DNA of 45,465 bases from CAYNUJ01 sp964573255 (GCA_964573255.1 CAZNJB010000026.1:1-45465); one strand, 5' to 3'. Shown: positions 1 through 8,746, numbered from the stretch's first letter. Notes: generated by a model from the sequence alone, not told the origin. Numbers and translations are program-made.

Positions 1-75
1 AAGTAATGAAATATTTTAAATTTCTCTTTTGCCTATTCTACAAGTTTTATATATTTGCATTTCAAATTTGAAAGA

Positions 76-197
76 TGTTCCTTTGAAATATTGAAAACAG
101 AAGTTTTATTTTAGTCACACTACTTGGTTGGAGAGGTGGGTGAGTGGCTGCCATCGCCTCCGGCGAGGTCCCGCTTTGGCGGGAAAACCAACGGTTT
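76..197 (+). repeat. Truncated copy of the tRNA-Ser promoter and 5' half, interrupted by two hairpins
   Basis: Bases 76-150 repeat 520-593 with few differences, covering the tRNA-Ser upstream region and its first 21 bases. The copy keeps a promoter-like pair: TTG at 83-85 and TATTTTAG at 107-114, spaced 21 bp against 20 bp in the intact gene. At 151-184 a 34-base GC-rich insert interrupts the D-loop. It consists of two back-to-back hairpins, TCGCC/GGCGA (154-166) and TCCCGC/GCGGGA (169-184). The tRNA match then resumes at 185-197, equal to 594-606, and stops exactly before the anticodon. The copy cannot fold as a tRNA. The adjacent nuclease reading frame runs through it. Confidence 0.85.
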
Positions 198-462
198 TCA
201 AATAAACAGCTACTATGTTTATATATTGAAAAGTTGTTCGAAAGATAGATTTTATATTGGTCATACTGCCAATTTAGAAAAACGTCTTTCTCAGCATAAT
301 AGTGGAAAAGTAAAATCCACGAAAGCATTTGTTCCTTGGGAAATTGTTTATTTCGAAAAGTTTTCATCTAAATCTGATGCTTTTCGTCGTGAAATGAAAA
401 TTAAGAGTTTTAAAAGCGGAGATGCATTCAAAAGACTTTTAAATAATTATCAAACGGGATAA
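124..462 (+). CDS. Small GIY-YIG nuclease-domain protein
   Basis: This is a single-domain GIY-YIG protein of up to 112 residues, similar in size to the stand-alone UPF0213-like group. The domain starts near residue 30 with YYVYIL, followed by FYIGHT and a KRL arginine. The presumed metal-binding glutamate is in FRREMKIK near residue 90. All core catalytic positions look intact, so a DNA-cleaving enzyme is plausible; its target is unknown. The start is unresolved. There is no in-frame ATG before the domain, and the only common start codons, TTG at 124 and GTG at 136, lie inside the truncated tRNA-Ser copy. The first 25 or so residues are therefore translated tRNA and hairpin sequence. The frame ends 57 bases before the second repeat copy. 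Its position suggests a mobile or homing-type cassette, which is inference. Confidence 0.8.
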   Translation: MVGEVGEWLPSPPARSRFGGKTNGFQINSYYVYILKSCSKDRFYIGHTANLEKRLSQHNSGKVKSTKAFVPWEIVYFEKFSSKSDAFRREMKIKSFKSGDAFKRLLNNYQTG

Positions 463-526
463 ACGGTTATTGATATCCCCTGCTGCAACTCCCGAAAAGC
501 TCAAAAATAAATCTGTGTTTGTTCTT

Positions 527-557
527 TTGAAATATTGAAATTAAAGTTTTATTTTAG
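527..557 (+). promoter_or_regulatory. Candidate tRNA-Ser promoter (TTG-N20-TATTTTAG)
   Basis: TTG at 527-529 and TATTTTAG at 550-557 are 20 bp apart, the same geometry as other candidate promoters in this window and close to the Bacteroidota -33/-7 pattern (TTG, TAnnTTTG). The tRNA 5' end lies 16 bases further on. The -7 box has one deviation from TAnnTTTG. A near copy sits at 83-114. Confidence 0.5.
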
Positions 558-572
558 TCACACTACTTGATT

Positions 573-664
573 GGAGAGGTGGGTGAGTGGCTGAAACCAA
601 CGGTTTGCTAAACCGTCAAGCTGGGAAACTGGCTTCGCGGGTTCGAATCCCGCCCTCTCCGCCA
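573..664 (+). tRNA. tRNA-Ser (anticodon GCU)
   Basis: The sequence folds as a class II tRNA. The acceptor strand GGAGAGG (573-579) pairs with CCTCTCC (654-660), with the discriminator G at 661 and an encoded CCA at 662-664. The anticodon stem ACGGT/ACCGT (600-604, 612-616) encloses a 7-base loop with anticodon GCT at 607-609, which reads AGC and AGU serine codons. The long variable arm and the T-arm GTTCGAATC are present. This is the intact copy; the truncated one lies upstream at 130-197. Confidence 0.97.
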
Positions 665-670
665 TTTATG

Positions 671-712
671 GCCGTAACTTGTTGTCTTACAATGCGTTAC
701 GGCTTTTTTATT
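671..712 (+). terminator. Rho-independent terminator of tRNA-Ser
   Basis: The arms GCCGTAAC (671-678) and GTTACGGC (696-703) pair perfectly over 8 bp and are followed by a T-rich run from 704. The hairpin starts six bases after the tRNA CCA end. Confidence 0.85.
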
Positions 713-770
713 TTTAAATAATACTATTCCCCTTCCGTTAAGCACATATACATTTAGGAGTAGGTGCGGA

Positions 771-970
771 GCTGGATTTTGGATGCTGGATGCTTGTAAC
801 TTGATACCGGATGCCGGATACCGGGCCCGGTGGTTGTGTGTTTATCTGGTATGTAAGTTTAATTGTTATGCGGGCATAAATTCTTAAGCATTAATTAATC
901 ATTCAATCATTCAATCATACAGTCATTCAATCATCCATTCGTCCAATCATCCATTCATACAACCATCCAA
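771..970. repeat. Degenerate short tandem repeats in a gene-free stretch
   Basis: The 665-1052 gap holds no convincing gene beyond the tRNA terminator. It has two low-complexity blocks. At about 771-829 units such as GGATGCTGGATGC and GATACCGGATGCC recur. At about 893-970 a degenerate 4/8-base unit (ATTC/AATC/ATCC) runs in tandem for some 75 bases. Neither has the regular repeat-spacer layout of a CRISPR, and no function can be read from the sequence. Confidence 0.7.
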
Positions 971-1052
971 GTTCCTACTTCTTTTTAACAATCTCCTCCC
1001 CAATTCATCACTTCATTAATGAATTTAATATTTATAATTTTGTTGAAAGGAA

Positions 1053-4000
1053 TTAATGGTTCACAGGAAGATAAAGAGTGAATAGAGAACCTTCACCCAC
1101 TTTACTTGAAAGTGTAATTTCTGCATTAATTAGTTTGGTTAATTTTTTAACTATAGCCAGACCAAGACCGGAACCTTGGAATTCTCTACTGAACCCTTCA
1201 CTCACTTGACGAAATTCATCCCAGATAACTTTTTGTAAATTTTCCGGGATACCAATTCCCGTATCCTGTACTTTTATTGCTATATAATCAGAATTATTTC
1301 GTTTTACAAGATCACAGATAACATCAACTCTACCTTTTTCAGTATACTTAATAGCGTTCTCTACAAGATTGTTGAGTATTTCATGTAAGATATTTTCATC
1401 TGTTGAAATAATTGTCGATTTTGAATTGACTGAGAAGTTAAAACTCAGGTTTTTCTTTGACGATGTAATTATAAATTTGGAAGCAAATTCATTAATAAAA
1501 TTATTTATATCCACGTCCGAATAGTTAAGTTTTATTTCATCCAATTCTATTTTAGTAAGATTTAATATTTTATTTAATGTTCCAACCATTCTTTCCGAAG
1601 AATCTAAAATGGCTTTTGCCATTTCTCTATCCTCTTCGTTTTCTAAAGATTCAGTTAATATTTCAGCATATCCGATAATACCGATAAAAGGAGTCCTGAG
1701 TTCATGACTCATATTGGCAAAGAAATAGGATTTCACCCTGTTCATCTCTTCTGCTTTTTCTTTAGATTTAATTAATTCCTCAATCAACTTCTTTTTTTCT
1801 GTTATGTCTTCTTTAACACTAATAAAATGTGATATATCACCATCATTATTTACAAGAGGCGAAATTGAGAGTTTAGCCCAATATAATTCACCGTTTTTCT
1901 TTTTATTAATTATTTCCCCTTCCCAGTTTTTTCCTGAGAGGATAGTATTCCACATTTCCTCATAATATTTTTTTGTTTGTTTCCCCGAACTTAAAATATT
2001 GGTGTTTTTTCCTTTTACCTCTTCAAGAGAATAACCGGTTATCTGAGTAAACTTTGGATTTATAAATTCAATATTGCCATGCGGATCGGTTATCAGAACG
2101 GCGGCGGGACTTTGTTCAATGGCAGTGCTCAAAAGTTTCCTTTCTTCCTCAACTTTTACTCGATCTGTTATATCATTTATTATTGCTACAAAAACTTGTT
2201 GACCGGTATAATTATGTAACTGTAAGTGAACTTCAACAGGGTATAAAGATCCGTCCTTTCTTAAATGAACCGTTTCATAAACTAAAACTTTTTTTTCTCC
2301 TTTCACTAAGGGATTGGTCAAAGCTCGGAAAGAATCATAATTGAATTCCGGTTTCAAATCGATAGGAGTTAGCTTCTCTAATTCCTCAATTGTATAACCC
2401 AAATTATTTCTACCACCGTAATTCACTCGTATAAATTTCAGCGTCTCGACGCTGAACATATAGACTTCATTAAGAGATTCCTCAATAATTCGATTTAGTC
2501 CTCTCGATTTCTCTTCCGCCAGTTTACGTCCGGTAATATCTGTGAATGTTCCGAAACCACCAATATAATCCCCCTCATTATTAAAGAGCGGACTTGCAGA
2601 AACCAATATCCATAGAATTGTTCCGTCTTTTCTTAATAATTTACTTTCAAAATTTTCTGAAATATTCTTTTTCAAGTTTTCTAATCTATATATATAATTT
2701 TCATTTTCATCTTCCGGCAAAAGATCGATTAAATACATTTGAAGAAGTTCTTGTTGAGAATATCCAGTCATTTCAACCAGACGTGGATTTACCAAAACTA
2801 TCTTTGCATTAGTATCAATTTTTACTATACCCTCATAAGACTTCTCAAATAAAAGCCTGAATTTTTCTTCACTCTCTTTCAACTTATCTTGCGACTTTTT
2901 CTTCTCAGTTACATCCCAAACAAAACCTTCGATAGCTAAAAACTCACCGCTATCCTCATCAAATACAGCAACACCATTTTCATTTACCCATTTAATTTTA
3001 TTGTCAGCTGTTATAATCCGGTAAGAAAGTTCGAAGGGTTTTTTGTTATTTATGGCATTTTGGACTTCGTTCCATATTCTGTTTTTATCATCGGGATAAA
3101 TTATATCACTATAAGATATTTTTTTATTAAATAATAAATCATCCACATTATACCCTGTAAGTTCTTTACAGCCATTACTCACAAATTCCTTAGTCCATTC
3201 TTTAACGTTTTTGCTACGGTAAGCCATTCCTTGTAAATTATTGAAGAGGGTATTTAATTTTCTATTATTTTCACGAATTTCATCCTCAGCTTTTTTCCTA
3301 TCCGTAATATCACGAATAATACACGTATAATATCTTTGATTTTCACTTTCCCAACTTGATAAAGACAACTCAATAGGGAATTCACTTCTGTCCCTCCTTA
3401 ATGCGGTTATTTCGAAAGTACTGCCAAGTAAATTTTCTTTATTGCTCTCTATTAAACTCTCAAACTCCAACTCATGTTTTTTAAGAGATTTAGTAGATAG
3501 TATTACAGAAAAATCTTTATCGAGCATTTCGGAGGATGAATAACCGAATATTTTTTCAGCGGTTTTATTCCAGGTTAAAATCACTCCTTTGGAATTAAGA
3601 GTTATAATTGCATCAGATGCGGTTTCTGTAATAGATCTATTTAATTTCTCACTTTTCCTTAATGCTTTTTCCGCTTCCATTTTTTCCGCAACAATATCTT
3701 TTTGAAGAAGTGCATGAAGAACAGCCGAGCCCAATCTTTTAATATGTTCTTTAATTACATAATCGGTAGCTCCTGCTTTCATACACTCTACAGCTGTCTC
3801 CTCATTTATCGAACCGGTTAACATTATGAAGGGTGTCACAGGAGAATATTCAAGCGTTAATTTCAATGCCCTTAATCCGTCAAAACTTGGGAGAGAATAA
3901 TCTGAAATAATAAGATCTGGTTTATAGTCATTTAGCGCTTGCAAAAAGTCACCTTCGGTTTCAACAATCATCGTATCAATGCTTTTTAGAACCTTCTTCA

Positions 4001-4070
4001 ATTCCATTTCGGCGAGTGCGGCATCCGAAAAGTAATCTTCAACTATCAATATTTTTATATTTTCTTGCAT
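1053..4070 (-). CDS. Receiver-PAS(5)-histidine kinase
   Basis: This is a 1005-residue cytoplasmic sensor kinase with no membrane segment. An N-terminal receiver (about 1-125) has E11/D12, phospho-acceptor D57, T85 and K107. Five PAS-type repeats follow, roughly 140-258, 265-390, 395-515, 525-645 and 648-770; most end in the DIT-type linker of PAS/PAC units. The HisKA domain carries the phosphorylated His789 (SHELRTP), and the ATPase domain has the N box near 905, DTGIGIP near 936-942 and GSGLGLA near 966-972. The kinase core therefore looks active. The start is supported by GGAAGG four bases upstream. The Rcp1-type regulator gene lies upstream on the same strand and could exchange phosphate with it. 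The stimulus cannot be read from the sequence. Confidence 0.93.
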   Translation of the reverse strand: MQENIKILIVEDYFSDAALAEMELKKVLKSIDTMIVETEGDFLQALNDYKPDLIISDYSLPSFDGLRALKLTLEYSPVTPFIMLTGSINEETAVECMKAGATDYVIKEHIKRLGSAVLHALLQKDIVAEKMEAEKALRKSEKLNRSITETASDAIITLNSKGVILTWNKTAEKIFGYSSSEMLDKDFSVILSTKSLKKHELEFESLIESNKENLLGSTFEITALRRDRSEFPIELSLSSWESENQRYYTCIIRDITDRKKAEDEIRENNRKLNTLFNNLQGMAYRSKNVKEWTKEFVSNGCKELTGYNVDDLLFNKKISYSDIIYPDDKNRIWNEVQNAINNKKPFELSYRIITADNKIKWVNENGVAVFDEDSGEFLAIEGFVWDVTEKKKSQDKLKESEEKFRLLFEKSYEGIVKIDTNAKIVLVNPRLVEMTGYSQQELLQMYLIDLLPEDENENYIYRLENLKKNISENFESKLLRKDGTILWILVSASPLFNNEGDYIGGFGTFTDITGRKLAEEKSRGLNRIIEESLNEVYMFSVETLKFIRVNYGGRNNLGYTIEELEKLTPIDLKPEFNYDSFRALTNPLVKGEKKVLVYETVHLRKDGSLYPVEVHLQLHNYTGQQVFVAIINDITDRVKVEEERKLLSTAIEQSPAAVLITDPHGNIEFINPKFTQITGYSLEEVKGKNTNILSSGKQTKKYYEEMWNTILSGKNWEGEIINKKKNGELYWAKLSISPLVNNDGDISHFISVKEDITEKKKLIEELIKSKEKAEEMNRVKSYFFANMSHELRTPFIGIIGYAEILTESLENEEDREMAKAILDSSERMVGTLNKILNLTKIELDEIKLNYSDVDINNFINEFASKFIITSSKKNLSFNFSVNSKSTIISTDENILHEILNNLVENAIKYTEKGRVDVICDLVKRNNSDYIAIKVQDTGIGIPENLQKVIWDEFRQVSEGFSREFQGSGLGLAIVKKLTKLINAEITLSSKVGEGSLFTLYLPVNH

Positions 4071-4080
4071 TCAACCTTCC

Positions 4081-4106
4081 CATTGTAAGCAATGAGAATT
4101 ATTCTC
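4081..4106. repeat. Two adjacent small inverted repeats upstream of the multi-PAS kinase
   Basis: CATTG-TAAG-CAATG (4081-4094) abuts GAGAAT-T-ATTCTC (4094-4106). In the kinase mRNA these would be hairpins just before its ribosome-binding site. They could be operators or 5'-UTR structure; there is no further support. Confidence 0.35.
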
Positions 4107-4174
4107 TCTTCCTAGTAATTAAGCTAATAGATTTCACTATGTAACTTTTATTTATTCAAGATTGAAAATAAAAA

Positions 4175-4618
4175 TTATCTCGGTGCTTCATTTACAAGCA
4201 GCCAGTATAAACCTGTATTTTGAAGTGCATCAATAAAATCCGTGAAATCAATAGGTTTAACTATATAGCTGTTGGTACCTAATTCATATGCTGCCTCAAT
4301 ATCCGGATCCTCTTTTGAAGAAGTAACGATAACAACCGGAATCTTCTTCGTTTTGGGATTTGATTTAATCTCCTTAAGAACCTCAAGACCGCTTAGTTTA
4401 GGTAATTTTAGATCGAGAAAAATTATTTTTAGCGCTTTGCTCTGATTTCTAAATTCAAAATCCCCTCTGCAAAAAATAAAATCGAGGGCAGCTTGACCGT
4501 CTTCAACTACATATAAATCATTTGCGAGATTTTTCTTTTTTAATGCTCTAACAATTAATTCAGCATCGTTAGGATTATCTTCTACCAAAAGGATATCTAC
4601 CGGATCGTAATTTTTCAT
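4175..4618 (-). CDS. Rcp1-family single-domain response regulator
   Basis: This is a 147-residue stand-alone receiver without an output domain. It shows the acidic pair E13/D14, phospho-acceptor D69 in FLDLKLP, the switch threonine T99 and K121 in the KP motif. The extended loop before D69 and the C-terminal tail are typical of the Rcp1 subfamily, which usually serves phytochrome-like kinases. AGGAG six bases before the ATG supports the start. It sits between two histidine kinases on the same strand, with gaps of 104 and 148 bases. A -7-like box (TAGCTTTG, complement of 4728-4735) without a good -33 element may give it its own promoter. It probably relays phosphate between the neighbours or acts by binding a partner; this is inference. 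Confidence 0.92.
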   Translation of the reverse strand: MKNYDPVDILLVEDNPNDAELIVRALKKKNLANDLYVVEDGQAALDFIFCRGDFEFRNQSKALKIIFLDLKLPKLSGLEVLKEIKSNPKTKKIPVVIVTSSKEDPDIEAAYELGTNSYIVKPIDFTDFIDALQNTGLYWLLVNEAPR

Positions 4619-4635
4619 TACTTACTCCTATTAAA

Positions 4636-4667
4636 ATTGTGCGATATATATTGGATTGTTGCACAAT
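4636..4667. repeat. Inverted repeat upstream of the Rcp1-type gene
   Basis: The arms ATTGTGC (4636-4642) and GCACAAT (4661-4667) match perfectly with an 18-base spacer, 17 bases from the start codon of the regulator. This may be an operator or an mRNA hairpin. Confidence 0.35.
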
Positions 4668-4766
4668 CAATTAATAATACTTAAAGTTGATAACTATAAT
4701 ATACAACGAATGAAAACGTTCAAATATCAAAGCTAATTCCCTTAATTTTACTTAAATAAAATTTTA

Positions 4767-7700
4767 CTATTCTTCTTCTTTATCGGGTATAGAAAAATAG
4801 AAAGCAGCACCCTCATCAACTTTTCCTTCTGCCCACACTTCACCACCGTGTCGTTGTATAATCCTTTGAACAATAGCTAATCCGACTCCGGTTCCGGAAA
4901 ATTCCTTTTCACTATGAAGCCTTTGAAAAACACCGAATAGTTTATTTAAATAGCGCATATCGAATCCTGCACCGTTATCTTTTACACTGTAAATAATCAT
5001 ATTATTTTCCTTTTCGAAACTGATGTTTATTTCGGGCATCTTTTTTTTAGCAGAAAACTTTACTGCATTTGAAATCAAATTAAACCATACCTGTTTTATC
5101 AAATTCGGATCACCGAAAGCATCACAAAGATCATCAATTATAATTTTAACCTTGTTACTTTTATCCGGAGGAATAACTTCGAGACATACCGATTTTACTA
5201 ACCTGTTCATATCAATAACTGTCTTATTCAATTCTTTCCGGCTTAGCCGCGAAAAAGTTAGAAGATCGTCTATCAGTTGGCTCATTCGTTCTGCATTTTT
5301 TTTAATTACCGCACATATTCTTTTCCCTTCGTCATCCAATTTATCTGTATAATCCTCAAGTAATATTTCAGTGAAACCATGTATACTTCTAAGTGGTGCA
5401 CGTAAATCGTGAGAAACGGAATATGCAAATGCTTCCAGTTCTTTATTTGCAAATTGTAATTGAGTTGTTCGCTCGTGAACACGTTCTTCCAATTCGGTTG
5501 TGTGATGCTGTATCTGCTCGTGGAGATAGGATTGTTGTATAGCTAATGCCATCTGCGAAGCAATTGTTTCCAAAACTCGCTGATCAGATTCAGTATAAGC
5601 GTCCGGTTTGTTTGTTTCCACATTTAGAACACCGATAACGCGATTTCCGGCTTTCAAGGGTACGCATAATTCGGAACGTATATCTTCACCGCGTAAAGTA
5701 TAGTAACGCGGATCGTATCGAACATCACCCAATCGAACAGTCTGCCCTGTTTCCGCCACCCAGCCTGTAATTCCCTTACCAACTGTTAAGCCTTTACTTA
5801 AAATGAATTCTTTATCCGCTTTAATAAATTCTTCTCCTCTTCCCTGATCGCTTACAGCAAAAGGAATTAGTCTACTTGTTGCTTCATCAATCAAAAGCAC
5901 TACTCCGTATTCAAAAGATAGATTCTTCTCCAAAATGGCAATCAATTCCTGTGCTAGTGTGTCCGGTGTGTGGAGATACTGCAGTTTTCGTGCTGCATCA
6001 TAAATAGTTGTTAGTTCTTTTATATTGCGTCGAATTCTCTTCTCATTCTCTTTGTTTTCAGTTACGTCTTTCCCAAATCCGGCCATTGCAACTGGCTTGC
6101 CATTCCTATCTTTCAGTAAAGTTATTGAATAGAGAATAAATGCTATGGAACCGTCTTTTCTTTTAAGAGGCACTTCCCAATTTGAAATACTTCCGTTTTC
6201 TAATACCTCCTTAAATTTTCTGGAAAATAATTCCCGGTCAACCGCAAAGTCAATTTTAGGTTTCCCTATCAATTCTTCTTTTTCATAACCCAGTTTTTCA
6301 GTTACCGCTTTATTTATAGAAAGAAATTTGCCCTCCATATCTATTGTGCAGACTAAGTCGGAAGTTTTGTCAATTACATTTTGCAATAATTCCTTAGTGG
6401 TTTCTATTTCTCTTTCAATGTCAATATTATTCATCGCAAAGGCGATATCCTGACTAACTTCTAAAAGAAGATCCATTTCCTCCAAATCAAAAGCATCCGG
6501 TATGGATGCATATACATTTAGAACTCCGAATGATCTCTCACCATAGGTTAGTGGTATGGAAACCATTGAAGAATATCCGCGTTTTATTGCTTCCTTTTTC
6601 CAAAGTTCATAACGTGAATCCGTGGAAATATTCTTCATTATAAATGGCTTCCCGGTTTTGAGAGCTGCTTTCGTAGGATCGCTGTCAGTTCCGGAATCAT
6701 CCAAAGTTATATTAAGTGATTTTAGGTATCCGTTTTCAAAACCCGCTTGCCCAACCGGCAAAATATTTTTATTGTCCCCATCGATCATACCAAACCATAC
6801 CAGCTTATAATCACTAGTTTCTTTGAGAATATCACATGCTGTCTGTAAAAGTTTTTCTTTATTCTTTTCCTGAACAATAAGCTGATTGATCTTTCTAATT
6901 GACATAAGAGCACTCTGAAGATGTTTTATATGCTCCTGAGCTTGTTTGCGTTCCTTTAACTCTTTCTGCAAATCAATTGATTTGTTTTCTAGATCTTGTT
7001 CCAGATTGACCATCCTACCGGTGAGAGGACGCATCAGCATTCCCATACCAAAAACTCCGAGTAATATTAAAACTAAAATTATACTTCCGATAGGAACCAT
7101 CTGCCCCATAACGGGAGCATAAAGTTCATCCTCATTCATCTGCACAACTATAGCCCATTTACTCCCTTTTATAGGTCCAAAAGCCAAAACTTCCGGGCTA
7201 TCATATTGTTCACCGGGTTGCAATATGCCTTTTTCTTGATGAAATGCTGCTTTTTCCAGAGCTATACCTATAGGTGAACTAATTGAAATCTCTTTGATTA
7301 ACTCATCCCCTCTTCGTAATGGAAAAAGGGAAAGAATTTTGTTGTCTCCGCTTATCGCTGCTAAGACAGTCTCCCCATATTCTCCCAAACCTGTATAATC
7401 TTGAATAATATGCTGCAGGCGCTCAAGTTTAAATAAGACGATATCTGTGCCAACTCGTTCAACTTTCTTATTTAGAATCTTAGACACAACTACAATGTAT
7501 TCCTCGCCTTCCACATTTACCGATCCACTAACATTTGTTTTGATTGACTTGGTATCCGGAATTGACCAAAACTTTTTTGGTATTGGCTTTCCAACATAAA
7601 CAACCAAATTACCTCCCTTATCGAGGCGACTGATGCCAGCAACCTCCTCAGAGTGATTCATAGCATCTAAAAGCTTATTTTCAGTAAATTTCACCAATTC

Positions 7701-7985
7701 TTTAAGAGTTATCTCCCCTCGATTGTATACCTCCAAAACCTCACGAATTCTTGTTCGACTACTGATTTGCGAAGCGATATCCTTTGCTCTTGATAAATAT
7801 TCCTCTACGGCTCTTGTTTTTGTATTTTGGACAAGTTGTAGATTTCTATCTGCATTTTCTTTTAGATATTTATACAATGGACCAATACTTACCAAAGCAA
7901 CGATAACCCCTATGACAAGAATCCCCATAGCAGAATAACCTACTATAGATTTTTGCAGTCGTTTTGAGAGGTTTTTGCCTGTCAT
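4767..7985 (-). CDS. Membrane sensor histidine kinase (Cache-GAF-PAS-GAF-HisKA-HATPase)
   Basis: This is a 1072-residue inner-membrane kinase. A first membrane segment (about 17-39) precedes an extracytoplasmic region of about 250 residues that resembles a double Cache sensor, and a second segment lies at about 295-318. Cytoplasmic domains follow: a short coiled coil, GAF (about 375-525), PAS (about 535-642) and GAF (about 662-815). The kinase core has phospho-His859 in SHDLRAP, the N box near 973, DNGAGF near 1003-1008 and GTGVGLA near 1031-1037. The SHDLRAPLR form of the H box is common in phytochrome-type kinases that pair with Rcp1 regulators, and such a regulator lies 148 bases downstream. 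A small-molecule ligand for the Cache domain is likely but unidentified. Confidence 0.92.
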   Translation of the reverse strand: MTGKNLSKRLQKSIVGYSAMGILVIGVIVALVSIGPLYKYLKENADRNLQLVQNTKTRAVEEYLSRAKDIASQISSRTRIREVLEVYNRGEITLKELVKFTENKLLDAMNHSEEVAGISRLDKGGNLVVYVGKPIPKKFWSIPDTKSIKTNVSGSVNVEGEEYIVVVSKILNKKVERVGTDIVLFKLERLQHIIQDYTGLGEYGETVLAAISGDNKILSLFPLRRGDELIKEISISSPIGIALEKAAFHQEKGILQPGEQYDSPEVLAFGPIKGSKWAIVVQMNEDELYAPVMGQMVPIGSIILVLILLGVFGMGMLMRPLTGRMVNLEQDLENKSIDLQKELKERKQAQEHIKHLQSALMSIRKINQLIVQEKNKEKLLQTACDILKETSDYKLVWFGMIDGDNKNILPVGQAGFENGYLKSLNITLDDSGTDSDPTKAALKTGKPFIMKNISTDSRYELWKKEAIKRGYSSMVSIPLTYGERSFGVLNVYASIPDAFDLEEMDLLLEVSQDIAFAMNNIDIEREIETTKELLQNVIDKTSDLVCTIDMEGKFLSINKAVTEKLGYEKEELIGKPKIDFAVDRELFSRKFKEVLENGSISNWEVPLKRKDGSIAFILYSITLLKDRNGKPVAMAGFGKDVTENKENEKRIRRNIKELTTIYDAARKLQYLHTPDTLAQELIAILEKNLSFEYGVVLLIDEATSRLIPFAVSDQGRGEEFIKADKEFILSKGLTVGKGITGWVAETGQTVRLGDVRYDPRYYTLRGEDIRSELCVPLKAGNRVIGVLNVETNKPDAYTESDQRVLETIASQMALAIQQSYLHEQIQHHTTELEERVHERTTQLQFANKELEAFAYSVSHDLRAPLRSIHGFTEILLEDYTDKLDDEGKRICAVIKKNAERMSQLIDDLLTFSRLSRKELNKTVIDMNRLVKSVCLEVIPPDKSNKVKIIIDDLCDAFGDPNLIKQVWFNLISNAVKFSAKKKMPEINISFEKENNMIIYSVKDNGAGFDMRYLNKLFGVFQRLHSEKEFSGTGVGLAIVQRIIQRHGGEVWAEGKVDEGAAFYFSIPDKEEE

Positions 7986-8746
7986 ATCTTTCCTTTTCTA
8001 GTTTTATAAATGTTTAAGATGAATCAATTAATACTAAACTGTTTTGATGAAAACGGGATAAAAATATTTATGTCAGGATATCTTATCATTCTAACCGTTC
8101 AAATATTAAAGGCTGTAAATACAACATATCGTTTCGTCCTGTCTAATCACACAAATTTCTAGCCTATAAAGAGAAACTTCCATCTGCTTATGCTTGTTGC
8201 ATTTGTTACTTCTTCCTGCCCCAAATGATTGTGGAACAGTCCGGATAGTAAATTATCCTTTATTTCCGGCAACAGGATACAATCCAGGTAGGCTAAAAAA
8301 GAAATATTTCAGAAATTCAATGAATGAGGAATTGGATATATCTTGATAAGTATTCTTAATACTTTATCAATAAAGCTAAACTAAACCGGTTGCTTGGGAG
8401 AGAGATGGAGGTAGAACACATTTGAAAATAAATAATTTCAGGATGTTCCTTTGCTATTGAAACAGAAAAATCAAAAACTTAGAGAATTTATATTTTAGTA
8501 AATAAGACAATCAGTTCATTTTTTTAATTAAGATAGGCAAAATATTATAGTATGTCAACTAAATGTATGGCGAAGTACTATATTTAGCACATATCCTTAC
8601 AATCTGTATCTAATTTTCAAAATTTTGCTATAATATTTTTACAATTCAGTTTCGAGTGGACTTTTTTTTGTTTTCATCTGGAGTAGAACAGAATCATCAA
8701 TCTCATCTTTTACCATCTTAAGTAAAATTGACAACAGCTATTCAGG
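7986..8746. other. Gene-free stretch between the membrane kinase and the M48 protease
   Basis: These 760 bases contain no convincing coding frame, RNA gene or terminator that I can recognise. The one structured element is the inverted repeat TTGATAAGTATT / AATACTTTATCAA (about 8343-8370, one bulge) without a T run. The promoter of the membrane kinase should lie near 7990-8150, but no good -7/-33 pair is visible. Confidence 0.5.

Noticed and set aside
893..970. Possible CRISPR-like array
   Set aside because: The unit is only 4-8 bases, degenerate and without unique spacers; it is a simple degenerate tandem repeat.
4767..7985. Phytochrome photoreceptor
   Set aside because: The H box and the Rcp1-type neighbour suggest it, but the layout is Cache-GAF-PAS-GAF with membrane segments, without the PAS-GAF-PHY core or a recognisable bilin cysteine.
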